Assembly (NCBI RefSeq): GCF_016518545.1 | Contig: NZ_JACVTO010000017.1 | Span: 1-64,000 of the forward strand | Origin: Pseudomonas sp. S30 | GTDB taxonomy: Bacteria; Pseudomonadota; Gammaproteobacteria; Pseudomonadales; Pseudomonadaceae | Reading direction: 5' to 3' | Length of the DNA: 64,000 nt | Shown here: positions 1 to 7,449 of the stretch, piece after piece | Layout of the letters: every line of letters begins with the position of its first letter | How positions within the stretch are numbered: position 1 is the stretch's first letter | Notes under the pieces: generated by a model | Told to the model about the DNA's origin: nothing | Seen by the model: the letters and a program-made list of their open reading frames with translations, nothing else | Database searches by the model: none | Translations under genes and position numbers: made by a program

Positions 1-78
1 CGGCCCCCTGTGAAGGGGCTCTTGCAGGGCCTCGCAGTTCTGCCGATTGATGTCCAGCAGGGTTTTCAGGTCGAGCAT
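1..78 (-). CDS. N-terminal fragment of an unrecognised gene running off the left edge
   Basis: An open frame starts with ATG at 78 and stays open for 26 codons to the window edge. The peptide begins MLDLKTLLDINRQN. A purine-rich AGGGACC lies a few bases upstream of the ATG and could serve as ribosome binding site. The visible part is too short to assign a family. It reads leftward, the same direction as the DUF3392 gene to its right, but about 740 bases of non-coding DNA separate them. Some doubt remains whether it is a gene at all. Confidence 0.45.
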   Translation of the reverse strand, partial: MLDLKTLLDINRQNCEALQEPLHRGP

Positions 79-588
79 GAGAGGTCCCTGGCGAAGTGAG
101 CGGGGTTGTATGGGAAGATGCGCCTGTGGGAGCGCAGCCGGGCGCGAACCAGGCGTGCAGTGGGTGCAGCACATGCCGCTTTCGCTTTGGCTGATCAGGC
201 CGTGCATATAGCGCATCGGCCCTTAGCAATAGCAGAATCTCCTCGTGATATTTATAAATATCAACTAATAATTGAGTTGCCACTTCTGAATAACTCGTAG
301 GAAATTTCACAAACATTGGATTCTGATATTAATAAAGTACCAGCAGCCTCGTGGCCCACCTAAAAATATGCAGGTGAACTGACTAGTTCGTTGAGTGCAA
401 AAGTGTAAACTAGTATTTGTCTTTGTCCGCTTTTTACTGGCTCACTTATAGAGTTTCGGGAAAGACAAAAACAAGAATGCCGATTTGATAGATGATGCTC
501 GGGCGAGCAAACACATCAAAAAACCGGCGTACTTATGCACGATATAATACGTGCGTGCTCTATTGGGGGCAGTCATCGTTCGCAAACA
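79..588. other. Gene-poor, partly AT-rich stretch
   Basis: No open frame here looks like a real protein. From about 230 to 530 the sequence is much richer in A and T than the rest of the window, with runs such as gatatttataaatatc. A sigma70-like pair, TTGAGT at 391-396 and TATTTG at 414-419 (17-base spacer), reads rightward but has no obvious gene behind it. The stretch borders a transposase relic, so it may be leftover mobile or foreign DNA. That is inference from base composition and position. Confidence 0.5.
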
Positions 589-796
589 CGCGGGATCTAT
601 GACCTGTCCCACAGGGCCGCCAACTATGGCCGAGAAGTGATTGATCGTGTTAGAGGCGATGAGGCCAAGCGCCTTCGCCATGACAAGCCCGCCCGCAATC
701 AACCGAATCAAGGCGATCAAACGGATGGCTTACGGCTGCCAAGATGGCAAATGCTTCTTCACGAAGATCAAGAACCACTTTCCCGGCAATCCATGA
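589..796 (+). pseudogene. Decayed ISL3-family transposase remnant
   Basis: Two blocks in different reading frames resemble the end of ISL3-type transposases. Frame 1 from about 589 reads IYDLSHRAANYGREVIDR followed by VRGDEAKRLRHDKPAR, which matches the family segment recalled as ydlFHvvakYGREVIDRVRvdEA. The frame starting at 641 then gives INRIKAIKRMAYG and KIKNHFPGNP, ending at a TGA at 794-796; this matches the usual C-terminus (NKIKvIKRMAYGyrD...FlKI..aFPG). The middle of the protein between these blocks is missing and a frameshift joins them, so it cannot be active. No terminal inverted repeats were identified. Family assignment is from memory of the motifs. Confidence 0.7.
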
Positions 797-821
797 GGAA
801 TCTTTTTCAGGGCTCGACGGC

Positions 822-1148
822 TCAGCCGCGTCGGTCCGCCACCACGCCGATCAGCACCAGTACCACCAGCAGCACCGGCGCCAGGGCATAGTTGTTGAAC
901 TGCGCCAATGCCTTCACCACCCAGGGCGTGGCATAGATCAACGCGGCGCCGCTGCCGATCATCACCAGTAGCGCCATGAACGGCACCCGAAAGGCACCGG
1001 CCAGCCCGCCCAGGCGCTGCTCGACCCAGCCTTTGATGTCGGTTCCGAACAGCACCAGCAGACAGCCCACCAGCGCCAGGGAAATTTCCGATAGGTTGCT
1101 GCGGCTCCAGCGGGAAACGGTCGAGAGCAGGTCAAGTACCAGGTCCAT
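822..1148 (-). CDS. DUF3392 family inner-membrane protein
   Basis: This 108-residue protein of unknown function is highly hydrophobic. It shows three to four likely membrane segments (roughly residues 20-40, 50-75 and 85-105) joined by a short charged linker, and ends in DRRG. The composition, length and position next to hemW fit the DUF3392 family of Pseudomonas. It is the last gene of a leftward run, with only 9 bases between it and the hemW stop codon, so it is probably co-transcribed. The transposase relic ends about 25 bases past its stop codon without disrupting it. Confidence 0.75.
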   Translation of the reverse strand: MDLVLDLLSTVSRWSRSNLSEISLALVGCLLVLFGTDIKGWVEQRLGGLAGAFRVPFMALLVMIGSGAALIYATPWVVKALAQFNNYALAPVLLVVLVLIGVVADRRG

Positions 1149-1157
1149 GGGTCATCC

Positions 1158-2336
1158 TTAATTCAAGAAGTACTGCAGCAGATCGTTGAGGAACAGCTGG
1201 CCCTGTGGCGTGGCTGCAAGCCGCTTCGGTTCGACCTGCAAAAGGCCCCTTTGTTCGGCGCGACGGCGGGGCTCGGCCAACTGCGCCAGCGGCAGGCCCG
1301 TGCGTTGGGTGAACAGCTCGGCCTCCACCCCCTCGGTCAGGCGCAGGGCGTTGATCAGGAACTCGAACGGCAGCTCATCGGCGGGGAGCAGCTTCTCCCC
1401 GGCCTTGAACGGCTTGGCAGGGTCGAGGTAATCCTTGGGCAGGCGGGTCTTCCAGGTCCGCAGAATGCGGCCATCGGGAAACGACAGCTTGCCATGGGCA
1501 CCTGCACCGATGCCGATGAAGTCGCCGAAACGCCAGTAATTGAGATTGTGACGCGCCGGGCGCCCGGGCAGGGCATAGGCCGAGACTTCATATTGCTGGT
1601 AGCCGTGCTCGGCCATCAGGGCCTGGCCGGCTTCCTGGATGTCCCAGAGAATGTCGTCCTCGGGCAGCATGGGCGGCTGGTTCCAGAACACGGTGTTCGG
1701 CTCCAGGGTCAGCTGATACCAGGACAGGTGCGTGGGGCCCAGGGCGATGGCCTGGCGCAGGTCGTCCAGGGCTTCGTCCAGCGACTGCTCCGGCAGGCCG
1801 TGCATGAGGTCCAGGTTGAAATTGTCGAAACCTGCCACACGGGCCATGTCGGCCGCGCGCACCGCCTCCTCGCCATTGTGGATGCGCCCGAGCTTCTCCA
1901 GCTTCTGCGGCTGGAAGCTCTGTACGCCGATGGACAGGCGGTTGATGCCAGTCTGCCGGTAGGCCTTGAACTTGTCCTGTTCGAACGTGCCGGGGTTGGC
2001 TTCCAGAGTGATCTCGATATCGGCCGCGAAGGCGATGCGCTGCTCGATGCCGCGCAGCAGCCGGCCCAGGGCCTGTGCGCTGAACAGGCTGGGCGTTCCG
2101 CCGCCGAAGAAGATCGTGCTGATCGCCCGACCCTGCACCACCGGCAACTCCAGCTCCAGATCCGCGAGCAGGGCGTCGATGTAGGCCTCTTCCGGCAGGG
2201 CAGGACCGGCCTGGTGCGAGTTGAAGTCGCAATAGGGGCACTTGCGCACGCACCAGGGAATATGGATGTACAGCGACAGCGGTGGCAGCACGGGTAGTCT
2301 GGGCTGCGTGGCGCTCGGAGAAGGCGTTGCGCTCAT
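1158..2336 (-). CDS. hemW: Radical SAM heme chaperone HemW
   Basis: HemW is a radical-SAM protein related to coproporphyrinogen dehydrogenase HemN; in bacteria it binds heme and delivers it to proteins such as respiratory enzymes. The 392-residue sequence has IHIPW followed by C29-x3-C33-x2-C36, the [4Fe-4S]/SAM site. The fourth cysteine typical of true HemN (CxxxCxxCxC) is replaced by Phe38, which is the signature separating HemW from HemN. FFGGGTPS (SAM binding) and a C-terminal HemN_C region follow. Its ATG overlaps the rdgB stop by four bases (ATGA), implying translational coupling. Many databases still call this gene hemN-like. Confidence 0.93.
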   Translation of the reverse strand: MSATPSPSATQPRLPVLPPLSLYIHIPWCVRKCPYCDFNSHQAGPALPEEAYIDALLADLELELPVVQGRAISTIFFGGGTPSLFSAQALGRLLRGIEQRIAFAADIEITLEANPGTFEQDKFKAYRQTGINRLSIGVQSFQPQKLEKLGRIHNGEEAVRAADMARVAGFDNFNLDLMHGLPEQSLDEALDDLRQAIALGPTHLSWYQLTLEPNTVFWNQPPMLPEDDILWDIQEAGQALMAEHGYQQYEVSAYALPGRPARHNLNYWRFGDFIGIGAGAHGKLSFPDGRILRTWKTRLPKDYLDPAKPFKAGEKLLPADELPFEFLINALRLTEGVEAELFTQRTGLPLAQLAEPRRRAEQRGLLQVEPKRLAATPQGQLFLNDLLQYFLN

Positions 2337-2929
2337 GCCAGTCCCAGGCGCTGGCGCAGCAGGGCCACGGCGCGGGCGCGGTGGCTGAGCTGGTTCTTTT
2401 CCAGGGGCGCCAGGTCGGCGCTGGAGCAGTTGCGCTCGGGCACCCAGAACAGTGGGTCATAGCCGAAACCGTGAGCGCCGCTGGCGGCGAAAAGGATCCG
2501 GCCGTGCCACAGCCCTTCGCACAGGATCGGCAGCGGATCGTCGGCGTGGCGCACCAGCGCCAGCACGCACACGAACTGGGCGCCACGCTCGGCCTCGGGC
2601 ACCTCCATGAGGGCCTCCAGCAGCTTGGCGTTGTTGGCTGCATCGCCTTTTCCATCGGCATAGCGAGCCGAATAGATGCCGGGTGCGCCACCCAGGGCGT
2701 CGACCGCCAGACCCGAGTCGTCGGCCAGCGCCGGCAGGCCGCTCAGGCGTGCGGCATTGCGCGCCTTGAGGATGGCGTTCTCGACGAACGACAGGCCGGT
2801 TTCCTCCGGCTCCACCTGGCTGAATTCGCCGATCGAGCGAAGCTGAACGGCGCCGCCGAGCATGGCCTGGAGTTCCTTGAGCTTGCCGGCGTTGTGGCTG
2901 GCCAATACGAGTTGCTGGATGTTCATCAT
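2333..2929 (-). CDS. rdgB: dITP/XTP pyrophosphatase RdgB
   Basis: This Ham1-family enzyme hydrolyses deaminated purine nucleotides (dITP, XTP, dXTP) to monophosphates and pyrophosphate, keeping them out of DNA. The 198-residue length is normal. Family motifs are visible: LASHNAGKLKEL at the N-terminus (nucleotide binding), ADDSGLAVDALGG and IYSARYA in the middle, and GFGYDPLFW near residue 153. It overlaps hemW downstream and the DUF4426 gene upstream by four bases each, so it lies in a tightly coupled leftward operon. Confidence 0.95.
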   Translation of the reverse strand: MMNIQQLVLASHNAGKLKELQAMLGGAVQLRSIGEFSQVEPEETGLSFVENAILKARNAARLSGLPALADDSGLAVDALGGAPGIYSARYADGKGDAANNAKLLEALMEVPEAERGAQFVCVLALVRHADDPLPILCEGLWHGRILFAASGAHGFGYDPLFWVPERNCSSADLAPLEKNQLSHRARAVALLRQRLGLA

Positions 2930-3363
2930 TCGCCTGGGAATACGTCCTGGTTGAATTGCAGGTCGTGGCTGATGCCGCCGACCTCGAACTGCAGGTCGAA
3001 GACCAGGGTCTGCGCCTGCTCGGTCTTGAACTGGGCTATATAGGATACGCCGCCGGCGCTGGTCACCTGCCTGAACGACAGCGCACTGGCGCTGCCAGCG
3101 AGGTCCTTGACCTTGCCACCGACCACTGCGGTGACCGGCTTGCCGGCCTTGAGCAGGGTCAGGTTGAGCACGCCCAGGGCCTTGCTGCGCACTATGCCGC
3201 TGGCCTGGGCGACCTCGGGCGTCAATGTGCCGGAGGGAAAGGCGTTGTAATGCACGGTGACGTCACCGAAGGCCTGCTTGCGCTCGGGGCGGGCCGCGTC
3301 CGCGGCCCAGGCGGGCAGCGCCAGGCACAGGGTGATCAGCATGAGGGCGAGTCGACGCATCAT
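2926..3363 (-). CDS. DUF4426 exported protein
   Basis: This 145-residue protein opens with MMRRLALMLITLCLALPAWA, a clean Sec signal peptide with probable cleavage after AWA. The mature part is a predicted beta-rich periplasmic domain (QAFGDVTVHYNAFPSGTL, then alternating hydrophobic strands). It fits the DUF4426 family, which in Pseudomonas sits between metW and rdgB; its function is unknown. Two in-frame ATGs open the gene and the outer one is used here. The stop overlaps the rdgB start by four bases, and metW lies 20 bases upstream, so it belongs to the met/rdgB/hemW transcript. Confidence 0.85.
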   Translation of the reverse strand: MMRRLALMLITLCLALPAWAADAARPERKQAFGDVTVHYNAFPSGTLTPEVAQASGIVRSKALGVLNLTLLKAGKPVTAVVGGKVKDLAGSASALSFRQVTSAGGVSYIAQFKTEQAQTLVFDLQFEVGGISHDLQFNQDVFPGE

Positions 3364-3383
3364 GGCATTGCTCCGATAGTCGG

Positions 3384-4004
3384 TCAGACCGCCACCTGGT
3401 GCTCCTGCAAACCAGGGCTGCTGACCCGATAGATACCGATTTCCCCCAACAGATTAGGCCACAGCCGGCCGCCCCAGCCATTGCGGTGGAGGTTGTCCAC
3501 GGCCAGGCGGTCGAGCACCTTGGCGTCGCGTTCGCGGCACAGGTTCTCGAAATCCTCGAAGGTGCAGAAGTGGATGTTCGGCGTGTTGTACCAGGTGTAG
3601 GGCATGAAGTCCGACACGGGCATGCGGCCCTTGGTCGCCAGGTACCAGCGGCAGCGCCAGTGACCGAAGTTGGGGAAGGTGATGATGCACTGGCGACCGA
3701 CGCGCAGCATTTCGTCGAGAATGCGGTCGGGATACTCCACGGCCTGCAGGGCCTGAGTCATCACGACCACGTCGAAGCTGTTGCTGGCGAAGTTGCCCAG
3801 GCCCTTGTCCAGGTCCTGCTCGATGACGTTGACGCCCTTGGCCACGCAGGCGGCGATGTTCTCGGCGTCGATTTCCAAACCGTAGCCGGTGACCTGCTTG
3901 CGATCGCGCAACGAGGCCAGCAGCTCGCCGCTACCGCAGCCCAGGTCGAGTACCCGGCTGCCGGCAGGGATCCAGTCGTGGATGATTTCCAGGTCGGCTC
4001 TCAT
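3384..4004 (-). CDS. metW: Methionine biosynthesis protein MetW
   Basis: MetW is a methyltransferase-fold protein almost always encoded directly after metX. In Pseudomonas it is needed with MetX for homoserine acylation and methionine prototrophy. The 206-residue protein shows the SAM-binding glycine loop VLDLGCGSGELL near residues 19-30 and the later segment FDVVVMTQALQAV. It starts only 7 bases after the metX stop codon, so both are read from one transcript. No methyl-transfer activity should be assumed from the fold alone. Confidence 0.93.
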   Translation of the reverse strand: MRADLEIIHDWIPAGSRVLDLGCGSGELLASLRDRKQVTGYGLEIDAENIAACVAKGVNVIEQDLDKGLGNFASNSFDVVVMTQALQAVEYPDRILDEMLRVGRQCIITFPNFGHWRCRWYLATKGRMPVSDFMPYTWYNTPNIHFCTFEDFENLCRERDAKVLDRLAVDNLHRNGWGGRLWPNLLGEIGIYRVSSPGLQEHQVAV

Positions 4005-4011
4005 GGGGTCC

Positions 4012-5151
4012 TCAGATGACGATGCGATTCATGTAGTTCGTGAAGCCCTGGGTGTAGCGCGGCGTGGGAATCAGGAAGGCGTCGTGGCCGTAGGGCGCAT
4101 CGATCTCCAGGTAGCACACGTTCTTGCGGGCGGCCATCAGGGCGTCGACGATCTCCCGCGAGCGCGCGGGCGAGAAGCGCCAGTCGGTGGTGAACGACAT
4201 GATGCAGTAGTCCGCCGTGACCCCCGCCAGCGTGGCCGCCAGATCGCCGCCATGGGCGGCGGCCGGATCGAAGTAGTCCAGCGCCTTGGTCATCAGCAGG
4301 TAGGTGTTGGCGTCGAAACGGCCGGAAAACTCCTCGCCTTGGTAGCGCAGGTAGCTCTCGACCTGGAACTCGACGCTGTGGAAGTCGTAGTTGAGCTTGT
4401 CGCTCTTGAGTTCGCGGCCGAATTTCTCGCCCATGGAATCGTCGGACAGGTAGGTGATGTGGCCGACCATGCGTGCCAGCATCAACCCGCGCTTGGGAAT
4501 CACGCCCTGGTGCTGGAACGAGCCGCCGTGGAACTCGGGGTCGGTGAGGATGGCCTGGCGTGCCACTTCGTTGAAGGCGATGTTCTGCGCCGACAGCTTG
4601 GGCGCCGAGGCGATGTCGACACAATGGCGCACGCGCTCGGGATAGGTGATGGTCCACTGCAGCGCCTGCATGCCGCCCAGGCTGCCACCGACCACCGCGG
4701 CCCATTGCTGCACGCCCAGGCGATCGGCCAGGCGTGCCTGGCTGTGCACCCAGTCTTCGACCGTGAGCACCGGGAAATCGGCGCCATACGGCTTGCCGGT
4801 GGCCGGATTGAGGCTGCTCGGGCCGGTACTGCCGTTGCAACCCCCCAGGTTGTTCAGGCTGACCACGAAGAAGCGGTTGGTGTCGATGGGTTTGCCGGGG
4901 CCGATGCAGCTGTCCCACCAGCCAGGCTTGCGCTCGTCGGGGCTGTGGTAGCCGGCAGCATGGTGATGGCCGGACAACGCGTGGCAGATCAGCACCGCAT
5001 TGCTGGCACTGGCATTGAGCGTGCCATAGGTTTCGTACACCAGCTCGTAGCCGGCCAGGGCGCGACCGCCGGCCAGCGTCAGCGGTTCATCGAACCGGGC
5101 GATCTGGGGGGTTACCAGACCGACGGAATCTTCGGGAAAGACAGTGGACAT
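4012..5151 (-). CDS. metX: Homoserine O-acyltransferase MetX (likely succinyltransferase)
   Basis: This alpha/beta-hydrolase-fold enzyme acylates homoserine, the first committed step to methionine. The 379-residue protein has the nucleophile elbow GGSLGGMQAL with Ser157, the family segment NNLGGCNGSTGPSS, and a C-terminal YGHDAFLI that holds the catalytic histidine. Known Pseudomonas MetX enzymes prefer succinyl-CoA over acetyl-CoA; this follows from the family rather than from a residue checked here. It heads the metX-metW-DUF4426-rdgB-hemW run. A 12-bp perfect hairpin lies between it and the upstream yggT gene. Confidence 0.95.
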   Translation of the reverse strand: MSTVFPEDSVGLVTPQIARFDEPLTLAGGRALAGYELVYETYGTLNASASNAVLICHALSGHHHAAGYHSPDERKPGWWDSCIGPGKPIDTNRFFVVSLNNLGGCNGSTGPSSLNPATGKPYGADFPVLTVEDWVHSQARLADRLGVQQWAAVVGGSLGGMQALQWTITYPERVRHCVDIASAPKLSAQNIAFNEVARQAILTDPEFHGGSFQHQGVIPKRGLMLARMVGHITYLSDDSMGEKFGRELKSDKLNYDFHSVEFQVESYLRYQGEEFSGRFDANTYLLMTKALDYFDPAAAHGGDLAATLAGVTADYCIMSFTTDWRFSPARSREIVDALMAARKNVCYLEIDAPYGHDAFLIPTPRYTQGFTNYMNRIVI

Positions 5152-5196
5152 CGGCCCTGCTCACGCTTGACGGAGGCGTAAGTCTAAAGAGCGCTA

Positions 5197-5229
5197 CCCC
5201 CAGCGGCAAGCGATGGCTGCCGCTGGGGG
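5197..5229 (-). terminator. Perfect 12-bp stem-loop between yggT and metX
   Basis: The arms CCCCCAGCGGCA (5197-5208) and TGCCGCTGGGGG (5218-5229) are exactly complementary around a 9-base loop. On the minus strand the hairpin lies just after the yggT stop and before metX. Only a weak T-rich tail follows, so it may be an attenuating or processing hairpin rather than a full terminator. Confidence 0.6.
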
Positions 5230-5239
5230 GCGAGGGAGG

Positions 5240-5830
5240 TCAGATCAGTCGCCACAGCAGATCGGGCATGCCGGCGTAGGCCGCCAGTTGCGGCATCAGG
5301 AACGACTGGACCACCTGGATGGCCAGGAAGGCGAAGATCGGCGAGATATCCAGCCCGCCCATGTTCGGCAGCAGGCGACGGAAAGGCGCCAGCACTGGCT
5401 CGCTGATCTGGTAGGCCAGCTCGGCGGCGGGGTTGTGGCTGTTGGGGGCGATCCAGGAGACGATGACCATGACGATCATCGCTACCCAGAAAATCTTCAG
5501 GAACAGCGAAGTGACGCCCAGGATCGCCCAGATCAGCAAGTGCGGCAGGTCGCCGAAAGTGCCGTACTTGAGCATCAGCACGAAGGCCATCAGCAGCGCC
5601 TGGATCACGATCGCCAACAGCAGCGAGGAGGTATCCAGGCCAGCGATGCTCGGCACGATGCGGCGGATGGGCTTGAGCAGCGGCTGGGTGGCACGCACGG
5701 CGAACTGGCTCAGCGGGTTGTAGAAGTTGGCCTTGACCAGTTGCAGCACGAAGCGCAGCAGGACGATCACCAGGTACAGGCTGACCAGCGATTGCACCAC
5801 GAAGATCGCGGCGTCGGACAGTGCATTCAT
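5240..5830 (-). CDS. YggT family membrane protein
   Basis: YggT proteins are small inner-membrane proteins of poorly defined function, linked in E. coli to osmotic tolerance. The 196-residue protein is a tandem of two YggT units. Each has two membrane segments and a conserved amphipathic linker: NPLSQFAVRATQPLLKPIRR at about residues 38-57, echoed by NPAAELAYQISEPVLAPFRR in the second half. It starts 10 bases after the proC stop, with AGGAG upstream of its ATG, and belongs to the yggS-proC-yggT cluster widespread in gammaproteobacteria. Confidence 0.9.
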   Translation of the reverse strand: MNALSDAAIFVVQSLVSLYLVIVLLRFVLQLVKANFYNPLSQFAVRATQPLLKPIRRIVPSIAGLDTSSLLLAIVIQALLMAFVLMLKYGTFGDLPHLLIWAILGVTSLFLKIFWVAMIVMVIVSWIAPNSHNPAAELAYQISEPVLAPFRRLLPNMGGLDISPIFAFLAIQVVQSFLMPQLAAYAGMPDLLWRLI

Positions 5831-5840
5831 CGAGGACTCC

Positions 5841-6659
5841 TCATTTGCCCAGTTGTTCGGCCAGTTCGGCCGAGCGCCGGGCCGCAGCCTTCAGCGCCTG
5901 CTCGACCACGGCTTCGAAGCCGTTGGCCTGGAACGATGTGATCGCCGCTTCGGTGGTGCCGGCCGGCGAGGTGACACGCCGGCGCAGCTCGGCCGCATCG
6001 ACCTCGCTGGAGACGGCCATGTGCGCAGCGCCCAGTGCGGTTTGCAGGGTCAGTTGCGAGGCTACCTCACGCGGCAGGCCGAGCTTTTCGCCCGCGGCGG
6101 TCATGGCCTCGATCAGCAGGAAGAAATAGGCCGGGCCGCTACCGGATACGGCGGTCACCGCATCGAGCTGCTGCTCGTGCTCCAGCCACAGGGCGCTGCC
6201 CACGGCGCGCAGCAACTGTTCGGCCTGTTCGCGCTGCTCGGCGCTGACCTGCGCGGTGGCGTACAGGCCGCTGGCACCTTGGCGCAGCAGCGATGGCGTG
6301 TTGGGCATGCAGCGCACAACCGGCACCTGCCCGAGCCATTGCTGCAGGCTTTGGCAGGTGATGCCGGCGGCGATCGAGACCACCAGCTGGCCAGCCTTCA
6401 GGCTCGGCTTCAGGCTCTCGCAAACGGCCTTCATCACCTGTGGCTTGACCGCCAGAACGATGACGTCCATGCCGTCGATGGCCTGGGCGTTGTCGTCGAA
6501 CGTCTCGATGCCGTGTTCGGCCTGGATCCGGGCGCGGCTGTCGGCACCTGGATCGCTGGCGCGAATCTGCGCCGCGTCCAGGCCTTGGGCCCGCAGGCCG
6601 CCGATCAGGCTGGCCGCCATGTTGCCCGCGCCGATGAAGGCGATACGCGTCTTGCTCAT
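5841..6659 (-). CDS. proC: Pyrroline-5-carboxylate reductase ProC
   Basis: ProC performs the last step of proline synthesis, the NAD(P)H reduction of pyrroline-5-carboxylate. With the start at MSKTRIAFIGAGNMA the protein has 272 residues, normal for the family; the frame stays open further upstream but that part is the shadow of yggS. The N-terminal Rossmann motif GAGNMA, the central MPNTP segment and the C-terminal signature SPAGTTEAAI are all present. It lies 38 bases after yggS and 10 before yggT. Confidence 0.95.
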   Translation of the reverse strand: MSKTRIAFIGAGNMAASLIGGLRAQGLDAAQIRASDPGADSRARIQAEHGIETFDDNAQAIDGMDVIVLAVKPQVMKAVCESLKPSLKAGQLVVSIAAGITCQSLQQWLGQVPVVRCMPNTPSLLRQGASGLYATAQVSAEQREQAEQLLRAVGSALWLEHEQQLDAVTAVSGSGPAYFFLLIEAMTAAGEKLGLPREVASQLTLQTALGAAHMAVSSEVDAAELRRRVTSPAGTTEAAITSFQANGFEAVVEQALKAAARRSAELAEQLGK

Positions 6660-6697
6660 GTCAGGTCCTTGAGGGGAAGAGTGAATGAAGCATGGAA

Positions 6698-7384
6698 TCA
6701 GGCGTTGCCGTAGTCGCGAGCGCCGAACAGCGCGGTACCGATGCGCACCCAGGTGGCGCCCTCGGTAATCGCCGCTTCCAGGTCGTGGCTCATGCCCATG
6801 GACAGCGTGTCCAGGCCCAGGTCCAGGGAGGCCTGCAACTGGCGCAGCAGGCCGAAGGCGGCGCGCTGATCCGCGGCATCGTCGGTGGGCTCGGGGATCG
6901 CCATCAGCCCGCGCAGGCGCAGGTTGGGCAACCCGGCCACGGCCTGGGCCAGCGCCGGAAGCTGCGCTGGCGTACAGCCGGACTTGCTGTCCTCGCCGCT
7001 GACGTTCACCTGCAGGCAGACGTTCAACGGCGCCAGCCCGGCCGGGCGTTGCTCGCTCAGGCGCTGGGCGATCTTCAGACGATCCACGCTGTGTACCCAA
7101 TCGAAATGTTCGGCAATCGCCTTGGTCTTGTTCGACTGGATGGGGCCGATGAAGTGCCAGATCAAGGGCAGGGCGGACAATTGGCCTTGCTTGGCCAGCG
7201 CCTCCTGCAGGTAGTTCTCGCCAAAGTCGCGCACCCCTGCGCCGTGCAGTTCGGCGATGGCCTCGGCGGGCTTGGTCTTGCTGACCGCCAGCAACTGCAC
7301 GCTGTCCGCCTGCCGTCCGCAGGCATGGGCAGCGGTGTCGATGCGGGTGCGGATGGCGTGGAGGTTGTCTGCTAGGGTGGACAT
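6698..7384 (-). CDS. yggS: PLP homeostasis protein (YggS/PLPBP family)
   Basis: YggS/PLPBP is a pyridoxal-phosphate-binding TIM-barrel protein that buffers cellular PLP and influences amino-acid and keto-acid pools. The 228-residue length is typical. The N-terminal LLAVSKTKP carries Lys36, expected to bind PLP; GENYLQEA, WHFIGPIQSNK and LSMGMSHDLEAAI are further family signatures. It is first in the leftward yggS-proC-yggT run and diverges from the pilT-like gene, whose start is about 65 bases away. Confidence 0.95.
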   Translation of the reverse strand: MSTLADNLHAIRTRIDTAAHACGRQADSVQLLAVSKTKPAEAIAELHGAGVRDFGENYLQEALAKQGQLSALPLIWHFIGPIQSNKTKAIAEHFDWVHSVDRLKIAQRLSEQRPAGLAPLNVCLQVNVSGEDSKSGCTPAQLPALAQAVAGLPNLRLRGLMAIPEPTDDAADQRAAFGLLRQLQASLDLGLDTLSMGMSHDLEAAITEGATWVRIGTALFGARDYGNA

Positions 7385-7449
7385 GGATCGATGCCGGCAG
7401 CTCAGTGATGTGCGGCATTCTACCTGCTTGATGGCCTTTGGGGAGTCTC

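Noticed and set aside
106..300. Rightward 64-codon frame near the left end
   Set aside because: No ribosome site, changing base composition along its length, and no recognisable protein features.
442..720. Leftward frame of 92 codons with a hydrophobic start
   Set aside because: It begins with TTG without a ribosome site and is antisense to the transposase blocks, which explain the sequence better.
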